NCBI RefSeq assembly: GCF_019049285.1
Contig: NZ_JAGMUL010000052.1
Span: 1 to 37,722 of the forward strand
From: Streptomyces sp. AC550_RSS872
GTDB lineage: Bacteria; Actinomycetota; Actinomycetes; Streptomycetales; Streptomycetaceae
DNA length: 37,722 bases
Reading direction: 5' to 3'
Positions 25,176-32,685 of the stretch are shown here, piece by piece (positions within the stretch are counted from its first letter, which is position 1; each line of letters starts with the position of its first letter). Below the pieces are notes generated by a model. It was not told the DNA's origin, ran no database searches, and saw nothing but the letters and a program-made list of their open reading frames with translations. A program made the translations under genes and the position numbers.

Positions 25176-25682
25176 TCAGCCGGCAGCGGCCTTCCGTTCG
25201 GCCAGCATCTTCTTCGCCTGCTGCAAGTCCTCGTACGTTGCGGCGTGCAGCGTCTCCATCCGGGCGAGCGCCTTCGTGGTGTCGTCCTTCTTCATCGCAC
25301 TGCCGGCGAACTCCAGCAGCAGCTCCACCATCGCGTGGCTCTTCCAGTGGCGCAGTTCCGCCTCGTTCAGCAGCGCCGGTCCGCCGGTCATCATCAGGTC
25401 GACCAAGCGCTCCCGGGCCCGCCACTCCCGGCGTCGGCGCCACCAGCCCGCGCCCGGCCGGTTCAGGTCCCGCACCTTGCGGATCTGCTCCACCATGGCC
25501 CGGATCTGCGTCTCCTGCTCGGGCGTCCACTGCCGCTCAGAGCCGTCAGAGAGCGCCTGTACGGCCTCCCGGACGGCCTCCCGGACGGCCTCGCCGCCCT
25601 CGCCCGCCCCATCGGCGCTCAGCTGCTCCACGGCCTTTCTGAGCGACGCTTGTGCCACCTGTGCGTCGTCATGTTCGGACAC
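25176..25682 (-). CDS. Charged helical hypothetical protein, 168 aa
   Basis: GTG at 25682 with GAAGGGG in front; the longer frame upstream to 26102 is not coding. The N-terminus contains a short repeat (EAVREAVREAV, from a 12-base DNA repeat unit CGGCCTCCCGGA). The middle is basic and Trp/Arg-rich (GAGWWRRRREWRARERLV), and the C-terminus is helical (ELRHWKSHAMVELLLEFA, ATYEDLQQAKKMLAERK). I know no family. It lies 86 bases downstream of the membrane protein gene at 25769 on the same strand. Confidence 0.68.
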   Translation of the reverse strand: MSEHDDAQVAQASLRKAVEQLSADGAGEGGEAVREAVREAVQALSDGSERQWTPEQETQIRAMVEQIRKVRDLNRPGAGWWRRRREWRARERLVDLMMTGGPALLNEAELRHWKSHAMVELLLEFAGSAMKKDDTTKALARMETLHAATYEDLQQAKKMLAERKAAAG

Positions 25683-25768
25683 GCTCACCCCTTCTTCTCG
25701 AACGCGCAGCATGCCCGGCGGGCGGCGCTCCGGGCAATCGGGTGGCCCGGCCGGCCGGGGCGGTGTTC

Positions 25769-26242
25769 CTACTGCGGGTCCGCCTCGCCCGGGGAGGCCG
25801 GCGCCCGCCGGGAACGGATGACGTCCGGCAGCTGGCGGGAGCGGGCGGCCGGGATGAAGAACAGCCCGACCATGCCGAGCCCGGTCACCGCGACACTCAA
25901 CAGGCCCACCGACACCGACGGTTCGTCGACCGAGGCGACTCCGCAGAACACCGACGTGACGGCGACGAACACCAGCGACCCGGCGATCCATGGCTCCCGC
26001 AGCGGGGAACGGGTGCGGGCCACCACGCTGGTCCACCACGTCCAGCCCGCCATCACGCAGAACAGCACGGCCGCCGGCGGCAGCAGGACGGGCGGCACCC
26101 ACCGCGCGACGTCACCGCGGTGCAGCTGCTGCCCGGTCAGGTAGCCGACCTGGACCAGCCACACCAGGTACACCGGCACCTCGACCGCGATCACCACCCA
26201 CATCAGGATCCGCAAACCTCGTAACGCGCCCCGCTCGCTCAT
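25769..26242 (-). CDS. Four-helix membrane protein, 157 aa
   Basis: ATG at 26242 with GGGGGAGGG in front. Four hydrophobic segments are visible: ~13-33 (VVIAVEVPVYLVWLVQVG), ~50-75 (VLLPPAAVLFCVMAGWTWW), ~85-105 (WIAGSLVFVAVTSVFCGVA) and ~113-135 (VGLLSVAVTGLGMVGLFFI). The tail is basic and cytoplasmic in the usual topology. No transport or enzyme motif is seen. It may be transcribed with the gene at 25176-25682. Confidence 0.7.
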   Translation of the reverse strand: MSERGALRGLRILMWVVIAVEVPVYLVWLVQVGYLTGQQLHRGDVARWVPPVLLPPAAVLFCVMAGWTWWTSVVARTRSPLREPWIAGSLVFVAVTSVFCGVASVDEPSVSVGLLSVAVTGLGMVGLFFIPAARSRQLPDVIRSRRAPASPGEADPQ

Positions 26243-26362
26243 CCCACGCCCTCCCCCTCGATCATCAAGACAGGGGGAACGTACTGGCCCGGCTTCCGTG
26301 CCCACCAGGGCGCCGTCACCCGCAGGGGTGGAGATCAGCCGCCGGGGTGCGTGCCGTCGCGG

Positions 26363-26376
26363 TCCTCTGTCCACAG
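26363..26376 (+). promoter_or_regulatory. TCCTCTGTCCACAG element 23 nt before an ATG
   Basis: The same 14-base element occurs at 30394-30407, also exactly 23 bases before an ATG (there the second tpg gene). The ATG here (26400) opens a frame of implausible composition, so this may be a left-over promoter or leader of a lost gene. CTGTCCACA also resembles the Streptomyces DnaA box TTGTCCACA. A shorter copy (TCCTCTGTCCAC) is at 4525-4536. The rest of 26243-26518 holds no gene. Confidence 0.5.
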
Positions 26377-26518
26377 GCCCGCCGGGATGTGCTGATCACA
26401 TGACTGACGATGACGCGCAGCATGCCCCGCGGCCACGGCCCGGAGCAATCGGCGCCCGTCCATCCCGGCCTGCCCGTCTGGCGAGGCTATGGGGACCTCG
26501 CAGGCCTGCGGCGGCCGG

Positions 26519-27031
26519 TCAGCGGCCCTGGTCGAAGCCACGCAGGACGGGGTCCAGTTCGGCCGCAGCCCCGCACAGCGAGCACAGCCTCACGCCCGCC
26601 TTCTCGGCAGCGTCCAGGGCGCGCTCCAGCTCCAGCACCGGCGCGCCCTCCGGGGCCTCGTCACAGTCCGGGGCGTGCAGGACGCCGCGGTCGGGCCCGG
26701 GGGCGTCCAGCTTCTGCAGCACCCAGCCCGTCGGCCGGCGCGGCCCGAGGATCTCGCGCACCGACCGCGACGGCGGCGCCTTCAAGTACGTCGTCGGGAC
26801 GTCGTCGTACGAGACCCCCTCAACGCGCTGGACGTGGGCGGGAGCCTGCACCCACACCGTGTACCAGGCGGCCTCCACGGCCCCCTCAGCGGTGTTCTGC
26901 CAGGCCGGGACGGAGACCCTGAACAGCCAGCCATCGGGCCTCTGCTGGCGCTCGTGGAGACGTCCGGTGACCTTCTGGCCGTCCGGGAGGACCACCGTGA
27001 TGGGCGGCGGCTCGGGCGGTGTGCCCGCCAC
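26519..27031 (-). CDS. DUF6233-type hypothetical protein, 170 aa
   Basis: GTG at 27031, three bases after the stop of the preceding frameshifted gene, so the two form an operon. The N-terminal part (VVLPDGQKVTGRLHERQQRP, WLFRVSVPAWQ) and the block AHVQRVEGVSYDDVPT match a family common in Streptomyces that I recall as DUF6233. The C-terminus has a paired-Cys end (CDEAPEGAP, LCSLCGAAAEL). Function is unknown. Confidence 0.72.
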   Translation of the reverse strand: MAGTPPEPPPITVVLPDGQKVTGRLHERQQRPDGWLFRVSVPAWQNTAEGAVEAAWYTVWVQAPAHVQRVEGVSYDDVPTTYLKAPPSRSVREILGPRRPTGWVLQKLDAPGPDRGVLHAPDCDEAPEGAPVLELERALDAAEKAGVRLCSLCGAAAELDPVLRGFDQGR

Positions 27032-27033
27032 GG

Positions 27034-27392
27034 CTACGACTCCTGCTCCTGGCCGTCCGAGCCGGTCGCGAGGGCGTGCTTGAGCTTGCTGCGGGCGTCC
27101 GGACGCTCGGGCCCGGAGACGTCGTTCCAGAAGGCGTGCGTGAGGATCGCATCGGTGAGCTCACGTTCCCGCTCGCGCAGCGCGGCGACATCCTGCTGTT
27201 CCTGCTCCGACCAGCCCGGCGAGTCCGGGTACGCGCGGGATGTGGCGAGCCAGTAGCCCTCCGGACGCTGCCAGCCTCCATCGGCTCCACCGAGTACGGC
27301 AGCTTCTCGTACAGGGCGGCGAGGTCGGCGCGCACCTCATTGAGGGCCTGCTGCGCGGTGAGGAGGTCGTCGGGATAGTCGTACGTTGCCAC
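27034..27392 (-). pseudogene. Small conserved gene broken by a one-base frameshift
   Basis: The frame opens at 27392 (MATYDYPDDLLTAQQALNEV, then YSVEPME) and loses coding sense after ~27276. The rest continues in another frame: WQRPEGYWLATSRAYPDSPG, then ERERELTDAILTHAFWNDVSG to the stop at 27034-27036. The total is 359 bases; one added base near 27274-27278 (in a GGAGG context) restores a single 119-residue frame. It is either a mutation or a sequencing error. The intact product would be a small helical hypothetical protein. Confidence 0.75.
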
Positions 27393-27453
27393 GGCCCAAC
27401 AGTAGTTCGACCCGGCGGCCGCGCTGCCCGGCGGCGCCAGTACGGGCGACGGC

Positions 27454-27758
27454 TCAGGGCTGGTCTGGCGGCGTTTCCTGCCAGTGCCAGCCGTGTGCGG
27501 CCATGCACTCCTTCGTCCGCTCCATCAGCAGGTGGGCGCCCTCCTGGACGCGGCTCATGTCGTGGCCGCCGTCGTTCGCGAACCACGGGACGAGAAGGCC
27601 GGCCGCCGGGCGGTCGACGTCGCCGGTGGCGCAGGCTGGGCACAGCTCCAGATGGATGGGGCGCCGTGTTCGTCGTCCTGCGGCGCCACAGCGCTGATGA
27701 GGTCGCCCCGGCAGCGTGAACACTGCGGCGGTCGGTCGGAGAACCTGAGCAGTTCCAT
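27454..27758 (-). pseudogene. DUF6300-like Cys-motif gene broken by a one-base frameshift
   Basis: ATG at 27758. The first part reads MELLRFSDRPPQCSRCRGDL (C-x2-C); after a run of four C bases the sense passes to another frame with IHLELCPACATGDVDRPAAG (C-x2-C), then FANDGGHDMSRVQEGAHLL to the stop at 27454. The total is 305 bases, so one added base in the C run gives a 101-residue frame with two zinc-type Cys pairs. It matches a Streptomyces family I recall as DUF6300. The two frameshifts in neighbouring genes point to decay or to systematic homopolymer errors. Confidence 0.74.
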
Positions 27759-27929
27759 GGCCAGCCCCGTTGCTCTGGACGTGGCCCTCCACCCAAGACC
27801 CGCTGACCTGCGCCGTCAACCTTGCCGCGTTTCCAGACAGACCCAATCGAAAAGTTTTCATAAACTTGCAAAATGAATCAGAAGGAGGAGGGAGTGAACA
27901 CGGACGGGAAAAGTCCAGACCATAAAGGA

Positions 27930-27962
27930 GCGCCTGCCGTGAATGGATATCACGACAGGCGC
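27930..27962 (-). terminator. Terminator for the Crp/Fnr gene
   Basis: Thirteen-base arms (GCGCCTGCCGTGA / TCACGACAGGCGC) with one wobble pair and a 7-base loop, 28 bases beyond the stop of the - strand gene at 27990. Confidence 0.78.
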
Positions 27963-27989
27963 TTTCCGGTTTCCGGGATTCCGCTTTTG

Positions 27990-28820
27990 CTAAATGGAAG
28001 CCAGGGTGCGGGCCAGGCTTCCCTGCGGGAACTGCAGCTCGCTCGCCTCCAGCAGCCGGCGCACGGAAGGGAACTCGTAGGATCGGTAGCCGGTCACCAC
28101 GGTCTTGCTCTTACGGAGCTGCGTCAGTGCTCCTTCCACCGAGGCGATGCTGAGGGAGAGCGCGTCCGCGAGGTCGGTCTGGGTGGGGCCCTCGACCATG
28201 AAGTCGTACTCCCTGCCCGGCACCGCGCAGTGCATGAGCAGGTGCCCCAGCAGGCCGCACAGCCGCTGTTCAGGTTTCATCCCGTGCCGGTTGTAGATGC
28301 GCTCGGTGGCTTCCATACGGTCTACGACAGAGCTGCCGATCGCTTTCATCAGGCCGGAGTTGGTCTCGGCCAGGACGCGCATCCGGTCCAGCGGGATGGC
28401 GAGCGTCCAGGTCTTGGTGAGGCACTTGGCCATCGGCGGGGGCGTGTTGTCGTCGAAGACCTCGACGCTTCCGACCACGGCTCCGGCCCCGAGGAAGCGC
28501 ACCGTGGACGACGGGCCTATCTGGGTGCGCTCCAGCACGCACCCGGTCAGCACGATGTGCACGGCGGTGCCGATGCTCGGTCCCCGTAGCTCGTGCCCAC
28601 GCGGGTACGTCCGCGAGCCGGCCGAACCGACCGAACCGCTCGTCTCATCGAGGAAGTTCTGGCGGGTCTCCCTGGGGAGCTTGCGCAGGAAGGGGTTGCG
28701 CTCGAAGACCGTGCCGAAGCGGCTGGGCGTCTCCTCCCGGTCGATGCGGCCGGTCGCCACGTCCACGTTGTAGAAGGACGATCCGATCTGTATGGGCTCG
28801 TCCTTCTTCCAGAAGGCCAT
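27990..28820 (-). CDS. Crp/Fnr-type transcription regulator, 276 aa
   Basis: ATG at 28820, overlapping the stop of the preceding gene as TAATG, with GGAGAGG upstream. Residues ~35-150 look like a cyclic-nucleotide-binding beta roll (NPFLRKLPRETRQNFLDE, PRGHELRGPSIGTAVHIVLT, FLGAGAVVGSVEVFDD). A long dimerisation helix follows, then a C-terminal winged helix (TDLADALSLSIASVEGALTQL, RKSKTVVTGYRSYEFP). The ligand is not predictable from the sequence. Coupled translation with the two-helix membrane protein suggests a joint role. Confidence 0.82.
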   Translation of the reverse strand: MAFWKKDEPIQIGSSFYNVDVATGRIDREETPSRFGTVFERNPFLRKLPRETRQNFLDETSGSVGSAGSRTYPRGHELRGPSIGTAVHIVLTGCVLERTQIGPSSTVRFLGAGAVVGSVEVFDDNTPPPMAKCLTKTWTLAIPLDRMRVLAETNSGLMKAIGSSVVDRMEATERIYNRHGMKPEQRLCGLLGHLLMHCAVPGREYDFMVEGPTQTDLADALSLSIASVEGALTQLRKSKTVVTGYRSYEFPSVRRLLEASELQFPQGSLARTLASI

Positions 28821-29065
28821 TACATGCCCGCCTCTCCCGCGGCGCTGGGCTGCGGGGTCGGGGACACGACGGCCGGTGGCGAGGTGACGTGGGCCGACGG
28901 CTCCAGGGCGCGGATGATCGGCGGGAAGGCGACAACCAGGCTGACGAACGCGGCGATCACCACCGCAATGCGCGCCGGGGTCGACGACAGGACTTTGACG
29001 GTGAAGGCGACCGTCGCCGACATGATCAGAAAGATCACGACGACAGCGATCAGGAATGCTGACAT
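28820..29065 (-). CDS. Two-helix small membrane protein, 81 aa
   Basis: ATG at 29065 with GGAG in front. Two hydrophobic helices at ~3-22 (AFLIAVVVIFLIMSATVAF) and ~31-50 (ARIAVVIAAFVSLVVAFPP) are followed by a Pro/Ser/Ala-rich tail. Its stop overlaps the ATG of the Crp/Fnr gene by one base. It is similar in build to the small protein at 33338-33550. It may be a membrane partner for the regulator; that is inferred from position. Confidence 0.72.
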   Translation of the reverse strand: MSAFLIAVVVIFLIMSATVAFTVKVLSSTPARIAVVIAAFVSLVVAFPPIIRALEPSAHVTSPPAVVSPTPQPSAAGEAGM

Positions 29066-29102
29066 TCTCTGTTACTCCATTTACGAAGATTGGCCGGTCC
29101 AG

Positions 29103-29306
29103 GTGCAGGAAGACGCGATCCGGATCGGTGGTCCGAAGAAAATTCGCGGTCTCCCGGTAGCCAAAGACGATATCCCACACCCAGGACTGCCTGAGATCTC
29201 GTATGTCGACAAAACGGCACCGTCGCCGACTCCCGGAACGGAGCCCCTGAAAATCCCCAAACGGAAGGTGTTCCACGCCTACTCTTGGGTAACTCCCCAG
29301 TTTTAA
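29103..29306 (+). pseudogene. Possible small gene or gene tail, less GC-rich
   Basis: The frame VQEDAIRIGGPKKIRGLPVA, then EISYVDKTAPSPTPGTEPLK and a TAA has natural-looking composition and lower GC than the flanks. There is no ribosome binding site or ATG, and the frame stays open upstream, so it may be the 3' end of a gene disrupted by its neighbours. It also overlaps the likely promoter of the - strand gene at 29065, so it could be untranslated leader DNA. Confidence 0.28.
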
Positions 29307-29739
29307 GGAATGGCCTTGGGGGGTGGGCGGTTACATTAACCGTGCTGACGTTGAGCCTGGCCGGTCCAACACCAGCTGTCGGGCTGCGGCCCCGGGGGGT
29401 GGTACTCCAGGGGCCGCCCGACATCACCTAAACCGCAGGCAGCATCCGTAACACATGACACTTGCGCCGTCACACGGAGTGGCCGTGCCCCTGTCAAAAC
29501 GGGTGCGCTGCGACTTTCCCTATTTATGGGGTGAGTGCGCCCCTGCACGCCGGTCACTCCTTGTCACGCCCTCCGGGGGCCGGTGACGGCAACGAAATCC
29601 GTAGCCACGGGCCGTTCAGGAGAGAAGCATCACACCGCTCTACTGCGGTTTCCCGTAACACGCCTGACGGACCGTCGGGTGCAGGCACGGCAGGATCACC
29701 CGGTCAGCCCGCACTGCCCGTGACCGACGTGCGCGGCCA
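29307..29739. other. Gene-free stretch upstream of the Crp/Fnr operon
   Basis: About 430 bp without a credible gene on either strand. It has some lower-GC patches (for example TATTTATGG near 29520). It may hold promoters for the - strand operon starting at 29065; I see no clear terminator or repeat. Confidence 0.4.
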
Positions 29740-30336
29740 CTACGGTGCGCCGCCCGCGGACCGCACCCGCCTATCCCCGGCCCTCCCGGACAGGTCCTGG
29801 CCGCCAACTGCCACGACGAGGCCGCGCGCTTCGGCGCCCTCGCCGCGTAGCAGGTCTGGGCGGACATCGGCGAGGGCGAAGGCCCGCTGGAGACCGGCCA
29901 CGAGGACGTCGTCGATGCGGTAGCGCCGTGCGCGCTCGTCCCGCTGAAGGAGCGGGCCGGCGCCTTCCGGGCCGGTACGGCGCTGTACCGCCTTGACGCT
30001 GGTCAGAGTGCCGCCGATCTTCGACGGCGGAATGGGGGCCGTCGGGTGGTCAGCGAAGTGGCGCTGGACGTCCTCGTAGGAGGCGCCACCTCCCAGCTCG
30101 GTGACCCGGCGCAACACATCCCGGGCGCCGGGCATGAGCGAGGCGATCATGCGGAACAGCAGTTGGTCCGTCCAGCCGTCGGCGAGGTCGTCATCAGCGA
30201 GGTTCTGAGGACCTGGACGGGGATCCGGGGCGTCCGGCCAGATCTCCGGAACGGCCGACCGCAGCCCGTACGCAGCCTGGACGGCGGCGATCGCCTGCTC
30301 GTAGGTGTCCGTCTCGGTGTCGATCGTCAGCCGCAT
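29740..30336 (-). CDS. Hypothetical protein divergent from tpg2, 198 aa
   Basis: ATG at 30336 with GGGAGGGGGG in front. The N-terminus (MRLTIDTETDTYEQAIAAVQ) is a strand followed by a helix. The middle (DVLRRVTELGGGASYEDVQR, then IPPSKIGGTLTSVKAVQRR) has the spacing of a small winged helix, so a DNA-binding role is possible. The C-terminal ~25 residues have unusual Gly/Arg composition and may be a frame change. It is divergent from the second tpg gene, 94 bases apart, with the TCCTCTGTCCACAG element between them. Confidence 0.66.
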   Translation of the reverse strand: MRLTIDTETDTYEQAIAAVQAAYGLRSAVPEIWPDAPDPRPGPQNLADDDLADGWTDQLLFRMIASLMPGARDVLRRVTELGGGASYEDVQRHFADHPTAPIPPSKIGGTLTSVKAVQRRTGPEGAGPLLQRDERARRYRIDDVLVAGLQRAFALADVRPDLLRGEGAEARGLVVAVGGQDLSGRAGDRRVRSAGGAP

Positions 30337-30393
30337 GACGCCCCCCTCCCCGCGATGATGTGCTTGCGGCCCCATCCTTCCCGGCTCCCGGCG

Positions 30394-30407
30394 TCCTCTG
30401 TCCACAG
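30394..30407 (+). promoter_or_regulatory. TCCTCTGTCCACAG element before the second tpg
   Basis: Exactly 23 bases separate it from the ATG of the second tpg gene, as for the copy at 26363-26376. There is no strong ribosome binding site between it and the ATG. It contains CTGTCCACA, one base away from a Streptomyces DnaA box. Confidence 0.5.
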
Positions 30408-30430
30408 GGGGCCGGCCCGACGCTGTCTGT

Positions 30431-31024
30431 ATGGATGATCAGCACACGAACCCCACGTCGGCCCTGCTCCGGCGCATGCTCTTCGAGGGCCTCGGACGGG
30501 CCGACCGGGCCCTGTTCACCCGTCCCGCGCCGAAATCCGCGCGAGCCCAGATGAAATTCCTTCTCACGCGCGCGAAGGGCTCCACGGCGGCCGTAGCCGA
30601 GCGGCTGGGCGTCTCCCGCCGCACCGTGGAGCGCTACCGCTCGGGTGCCATCAAGAGGCCTCAGAAGCGCCTCCAGGCGGCTTTGGTGGAGGAGACCGAG
30701 GCGCAGTGGCAACCGCAGGTCAGGGCGCAGGCGAGGCAGCGCGCCGCCACGTCCGGAGGGCTCGTCATCTCCTGCCGGGCCTACTTCGGATTCGGCCCGG
30801 AGGGGTCCTCGGACGCGGGCCGGGTGAGGGACGTCATGACCGCTGTCTCGCCCGCGCACGCCGACCTGATCCTGTCCGCCCGGGAGACTGGAGCGACGGA
30901 CAATGAGCTGCACGGGCTGGTTGCGGAGGCCATCGCCGACGCCTATTTCCGCAAGGAGGGCGGCGGGCGCGCGGGCGTGCACGTCGAATTCAAGGACGTG
31001 GACCGGCTCGATATCTCGTTTTAG
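30431..31024 (+). CDS. Second terminal-protein paralog (Tpg-like), 197 aa
   Basis: ATG at 30431; no clear ribosome binding site is seen, which may mean weak or leaderless translation. The order of motifs is that of Tpg: RAQMKFLLTRAKGST, a helix-turn-helix (VAERLGVSRRTVERYRSG), QWQPQVRAQARQRAAT and SGGLVISCRAYFGFG. It is stand-alone, with no tap beside it. At the position that aligns with Thr114 of Tpg, it has Ser126/Ser127 (EGSSDAG) rather than Thr. Ser can also carry the link to DNA in other terminal proteins, so it may be active or may be a decayed copy. Confidence 0.85.
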   Translation: MDDQHTNPTSALLRRMLFEGLGRADRALFTRPAPKSARAQMKFLLTRAKGSTAAVAERLGVSRRTVERYRSGAIKRPQKRLQAALVEETEAQWQPQVRAQARQRAATSGGLVISCRAYFGFGPEGSSDAGRVRDVMTAVSPAHADLILSARETGATDNELHGLVAEAIADAYFRKEGGGRAGVHVEFKDVDRLDISF

Positions 31025-31128
31025 CCGCACGGAATTCATGGCTGCTATAAACCTGTCTACGGCTGCCGTGCTCACCGCGCGGCAGCCGGATTTCCTGTCA
31101 CCGTTCCCGCGACGATTGGGAGGCTCGT

Positions 31129-31737
31129 GTGAGCACCCCCGCACCCCGATCCCACCGGCGCCCGCGCGGGCCCGCCCACCGCCCGGCCGTGCCCCGCGAG
31201 CCGATCGACTGGGCGAAGGTCGGGCGCGGCGCGGTCCGCCGGCGGGCCCGCGGCATGAGCCACGCGGAGGCGGCGGCCGCCCTCGAGGAAGCCGAGCTGC
31301 AGCAGCACATGGTCCGCGACCACGAGGACCTGGCCGGCGATGAGCGCGGCCCGGCCGAAGTCGCTGAGTGGGCACGCATCGTGCAGCTGCTCGCCGACGT
31401 GGGAGGCGTGTACGACCCGGACGCCGACGCGGTGGTCCAGGACGAGCTCGCCGTTGACGCCGCACGCGAGCGCGAGCGGCAGCTGGATGACGAGAAGCGC
31501 CGCCAGGAGGAGGAAGCCGGAGCCGCCCGCCGCGCGGCCCTCGCCCCCGACGTCCTGCGCCACGCCCTGCTACGTACCCTCGCCCGCACCGGCCTCCTGG
31601 ACGGGCTGAGCGAGGACGAGCGGGCCGCCGTCGACCGGCTTCCCGACTCCGACCCCGCGGCCGCGCTCGCCGTCAACGCCCTGCTCGTCCGCGCCCACGA
31701 AGCCGGATCCGGTTTGCGTCCGGGGGCCGCGTCGTGA
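31129..31737 (+). CDS. Coiled-coil hypothetical protein, 202 aa
   Basis: GTG at 31129 with GGGAGG six bases before it. After a basic, Pro/Arg-rich N-terminus (~1-40), the product is mostly helix: AEAAAALEEAELQQHMVRDH, a long acidic/basic stretch rich in E, R, Q and A (ERERQLDDEKRRQEEEAGAA), and a C-terminal helical domain (VLRHALLRTLARTGLLDGL). No family is recognised. Its stop overlaps the next frame as GTGA, so it was part of an operon that is cut by the phosphotransferase gene. Confidence 0.7.
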   Translation: MSTPAPRSHRRPRGPAHRPAVPREPIDWAKVGRGAVRRRARGMSHAEAAAALEEAELQQHMVRDHEDLAGDERGPAEVAEWARIVQLLADVGGVYDPDADAVVQDELAVDAARERERQLDDEKRRQEEEAGAARRAALAPDVLRHALLRTLARTGLLDGLSEDERAAVDRLPDSDPAAALAVNALLVRAHEAGSGLRPGAAS

Positions 31738-31841
31738 CGGGCGCCCCGGACACGGTCGTCGCCGTGTGGGTGGAGTCGACCTGGTGCGGCACCCGGTTCG
31801 AGACGCTCACCGCCGACGGCCAGGTCCACGTCGTTGATCCA
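31734..31841 (+). pseudogene. Start of a gene cut off by the phosphotransferase gene
   Basis: GTG at 31734 overlaps the previous stop as GTGA. The first ~35 codons (VTGAPDTVVAVWVESTWCGT, then TLTADGQVHVV) read as protein. At ~31840 the sequence turns into the 3' end of the opposite-strand phosphotransferase gene, and the frame continues only by chance to 32027. This looks like a small gene truncated by insertion or rearrangement. Confidence 0.55.
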
Positions 31842-32573
31842 TCAGGCCAGGGGCGCTTCGAAGATCGCGCGGTTGGCCGCGGTGTAGGCGTGCTCACGGT
31901 CGGACCACCGGATACGTTCGGCGATCTCGCGGTCATCGGCGACGTGCTGGGACGGGCCTGCGAGGTGGCTGCGCCACCAATGGGCGTTTCGGGCCTGGCG
32001 GTCGAGCGCGGCGTCGATGAGGCGTAGGCGGGCGGCGGATTCGAGCCGGTACGCGTCGGCGAGGACGCGCACCTGCGCCGCCTGTGCGGTGGCGGGCGGA
32101 GCGTCGGGTTTGGAGGAGATACACCAGGTCCACGCCATGTATCCGAGGTCCTCGAGGGGGTCGCCGGGGGCGGCGGTGTCGAAGTCGATGAAGGCAACCG
32201 GGACGTCGTTCGCGAAGACCGTGTTGTTCGGCCCTGGGTCGTGGTGACAGACCACGGGGTGCCGGCCGGCCAGGCGGCTGCCGCGAGTGGCGTCGTGGAA
32301 GGCGCGGAGAAGGGAGCCCGCGGCGGCCACCTGTGTGTCGGTCCAGCGTTGGAAGCGGGCAGGCACCCAGCCGGGGAGGTAGCTGAGGACCTCCCGACCG
32401 GCCGCGTCGAACCCGAGGTGACGCGGAGCGCCGGTGAAGCCCTGTTGCCAGAGGCGACCGAGCAGCTCGGCGACGAACGAGGATGACGCGGCGATCGGCC
32501 GCCGGACGGTGCTGCCGACCCTGACTACGCCAGGGGTGATGCGTCCGCCGGACAACGGCACTTCGTTCTCCAT
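31842..32573 (-). CDS. Aminoglycoside-phosphotransferase-family kinase, 243 aa
   Basis: ATG at 32573 with AGGA upstream. The APH/choline-kinase catalytic core is clear: CHHDPGPNNTVF (catalytic Asp112, metal-binding Asn117) and VAFIDFDTAAPGDPLEDLGY (metal-binding Asp130). The N-lobe is short, at about 65 residues. Members phosphorylate small molecules such as aminoglycosides, macrolides, homoserine or choline; the substrate cannot be read from the sequence. It lies against the + strand operon and its 3' end abuts the truncated frame at 31734. Confidence 0.85.
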   Translation of the reverse strand: MENEVPLSGGRITPGVVRVGSTVRRPIAASSSFVAELLGRLWQQGFTGAPRHLGFDAAGREVLSYLPGWVPARFQRWTDTQVAAAGSLLRAFHDATRGSRLAGRHPVVCHHDPGPNNTVFANDVPVAFIDFDTAAPGDPLEDLGYMAWTWCISSKPDAPPATAQAAQVRVLADAYRLESAARLRLIDAALDRQARNAHWWRSHLAGPSQHVADDREIAERIRWSDREHAYTAANRAIFEAPLA

Positions 32574-32685
32574 GGCTACATCCTGCTCGTGCCTGGCGCT
32601 CAGCCGACCCCCTGCCTGCGCAGGGCCGTCGGTCAAGGTTCGATGGCGCAGGACATCACCGACGTTCGACCGGTGCTCCGGCAGG

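Noticed and set aside
25550..25600. Tandem 12-base CGGCCTCCCGGA-type units
   Set aside because: They lie inside a coding frame and encode EAVREAV; a local duplication, not a separate element.
26298..27083. + strand frame through 26400 and the DUF6233-type gene
   Set aside because: Only the ATG at 26400 is of interest; the rest is a shadow of the - strand gene.
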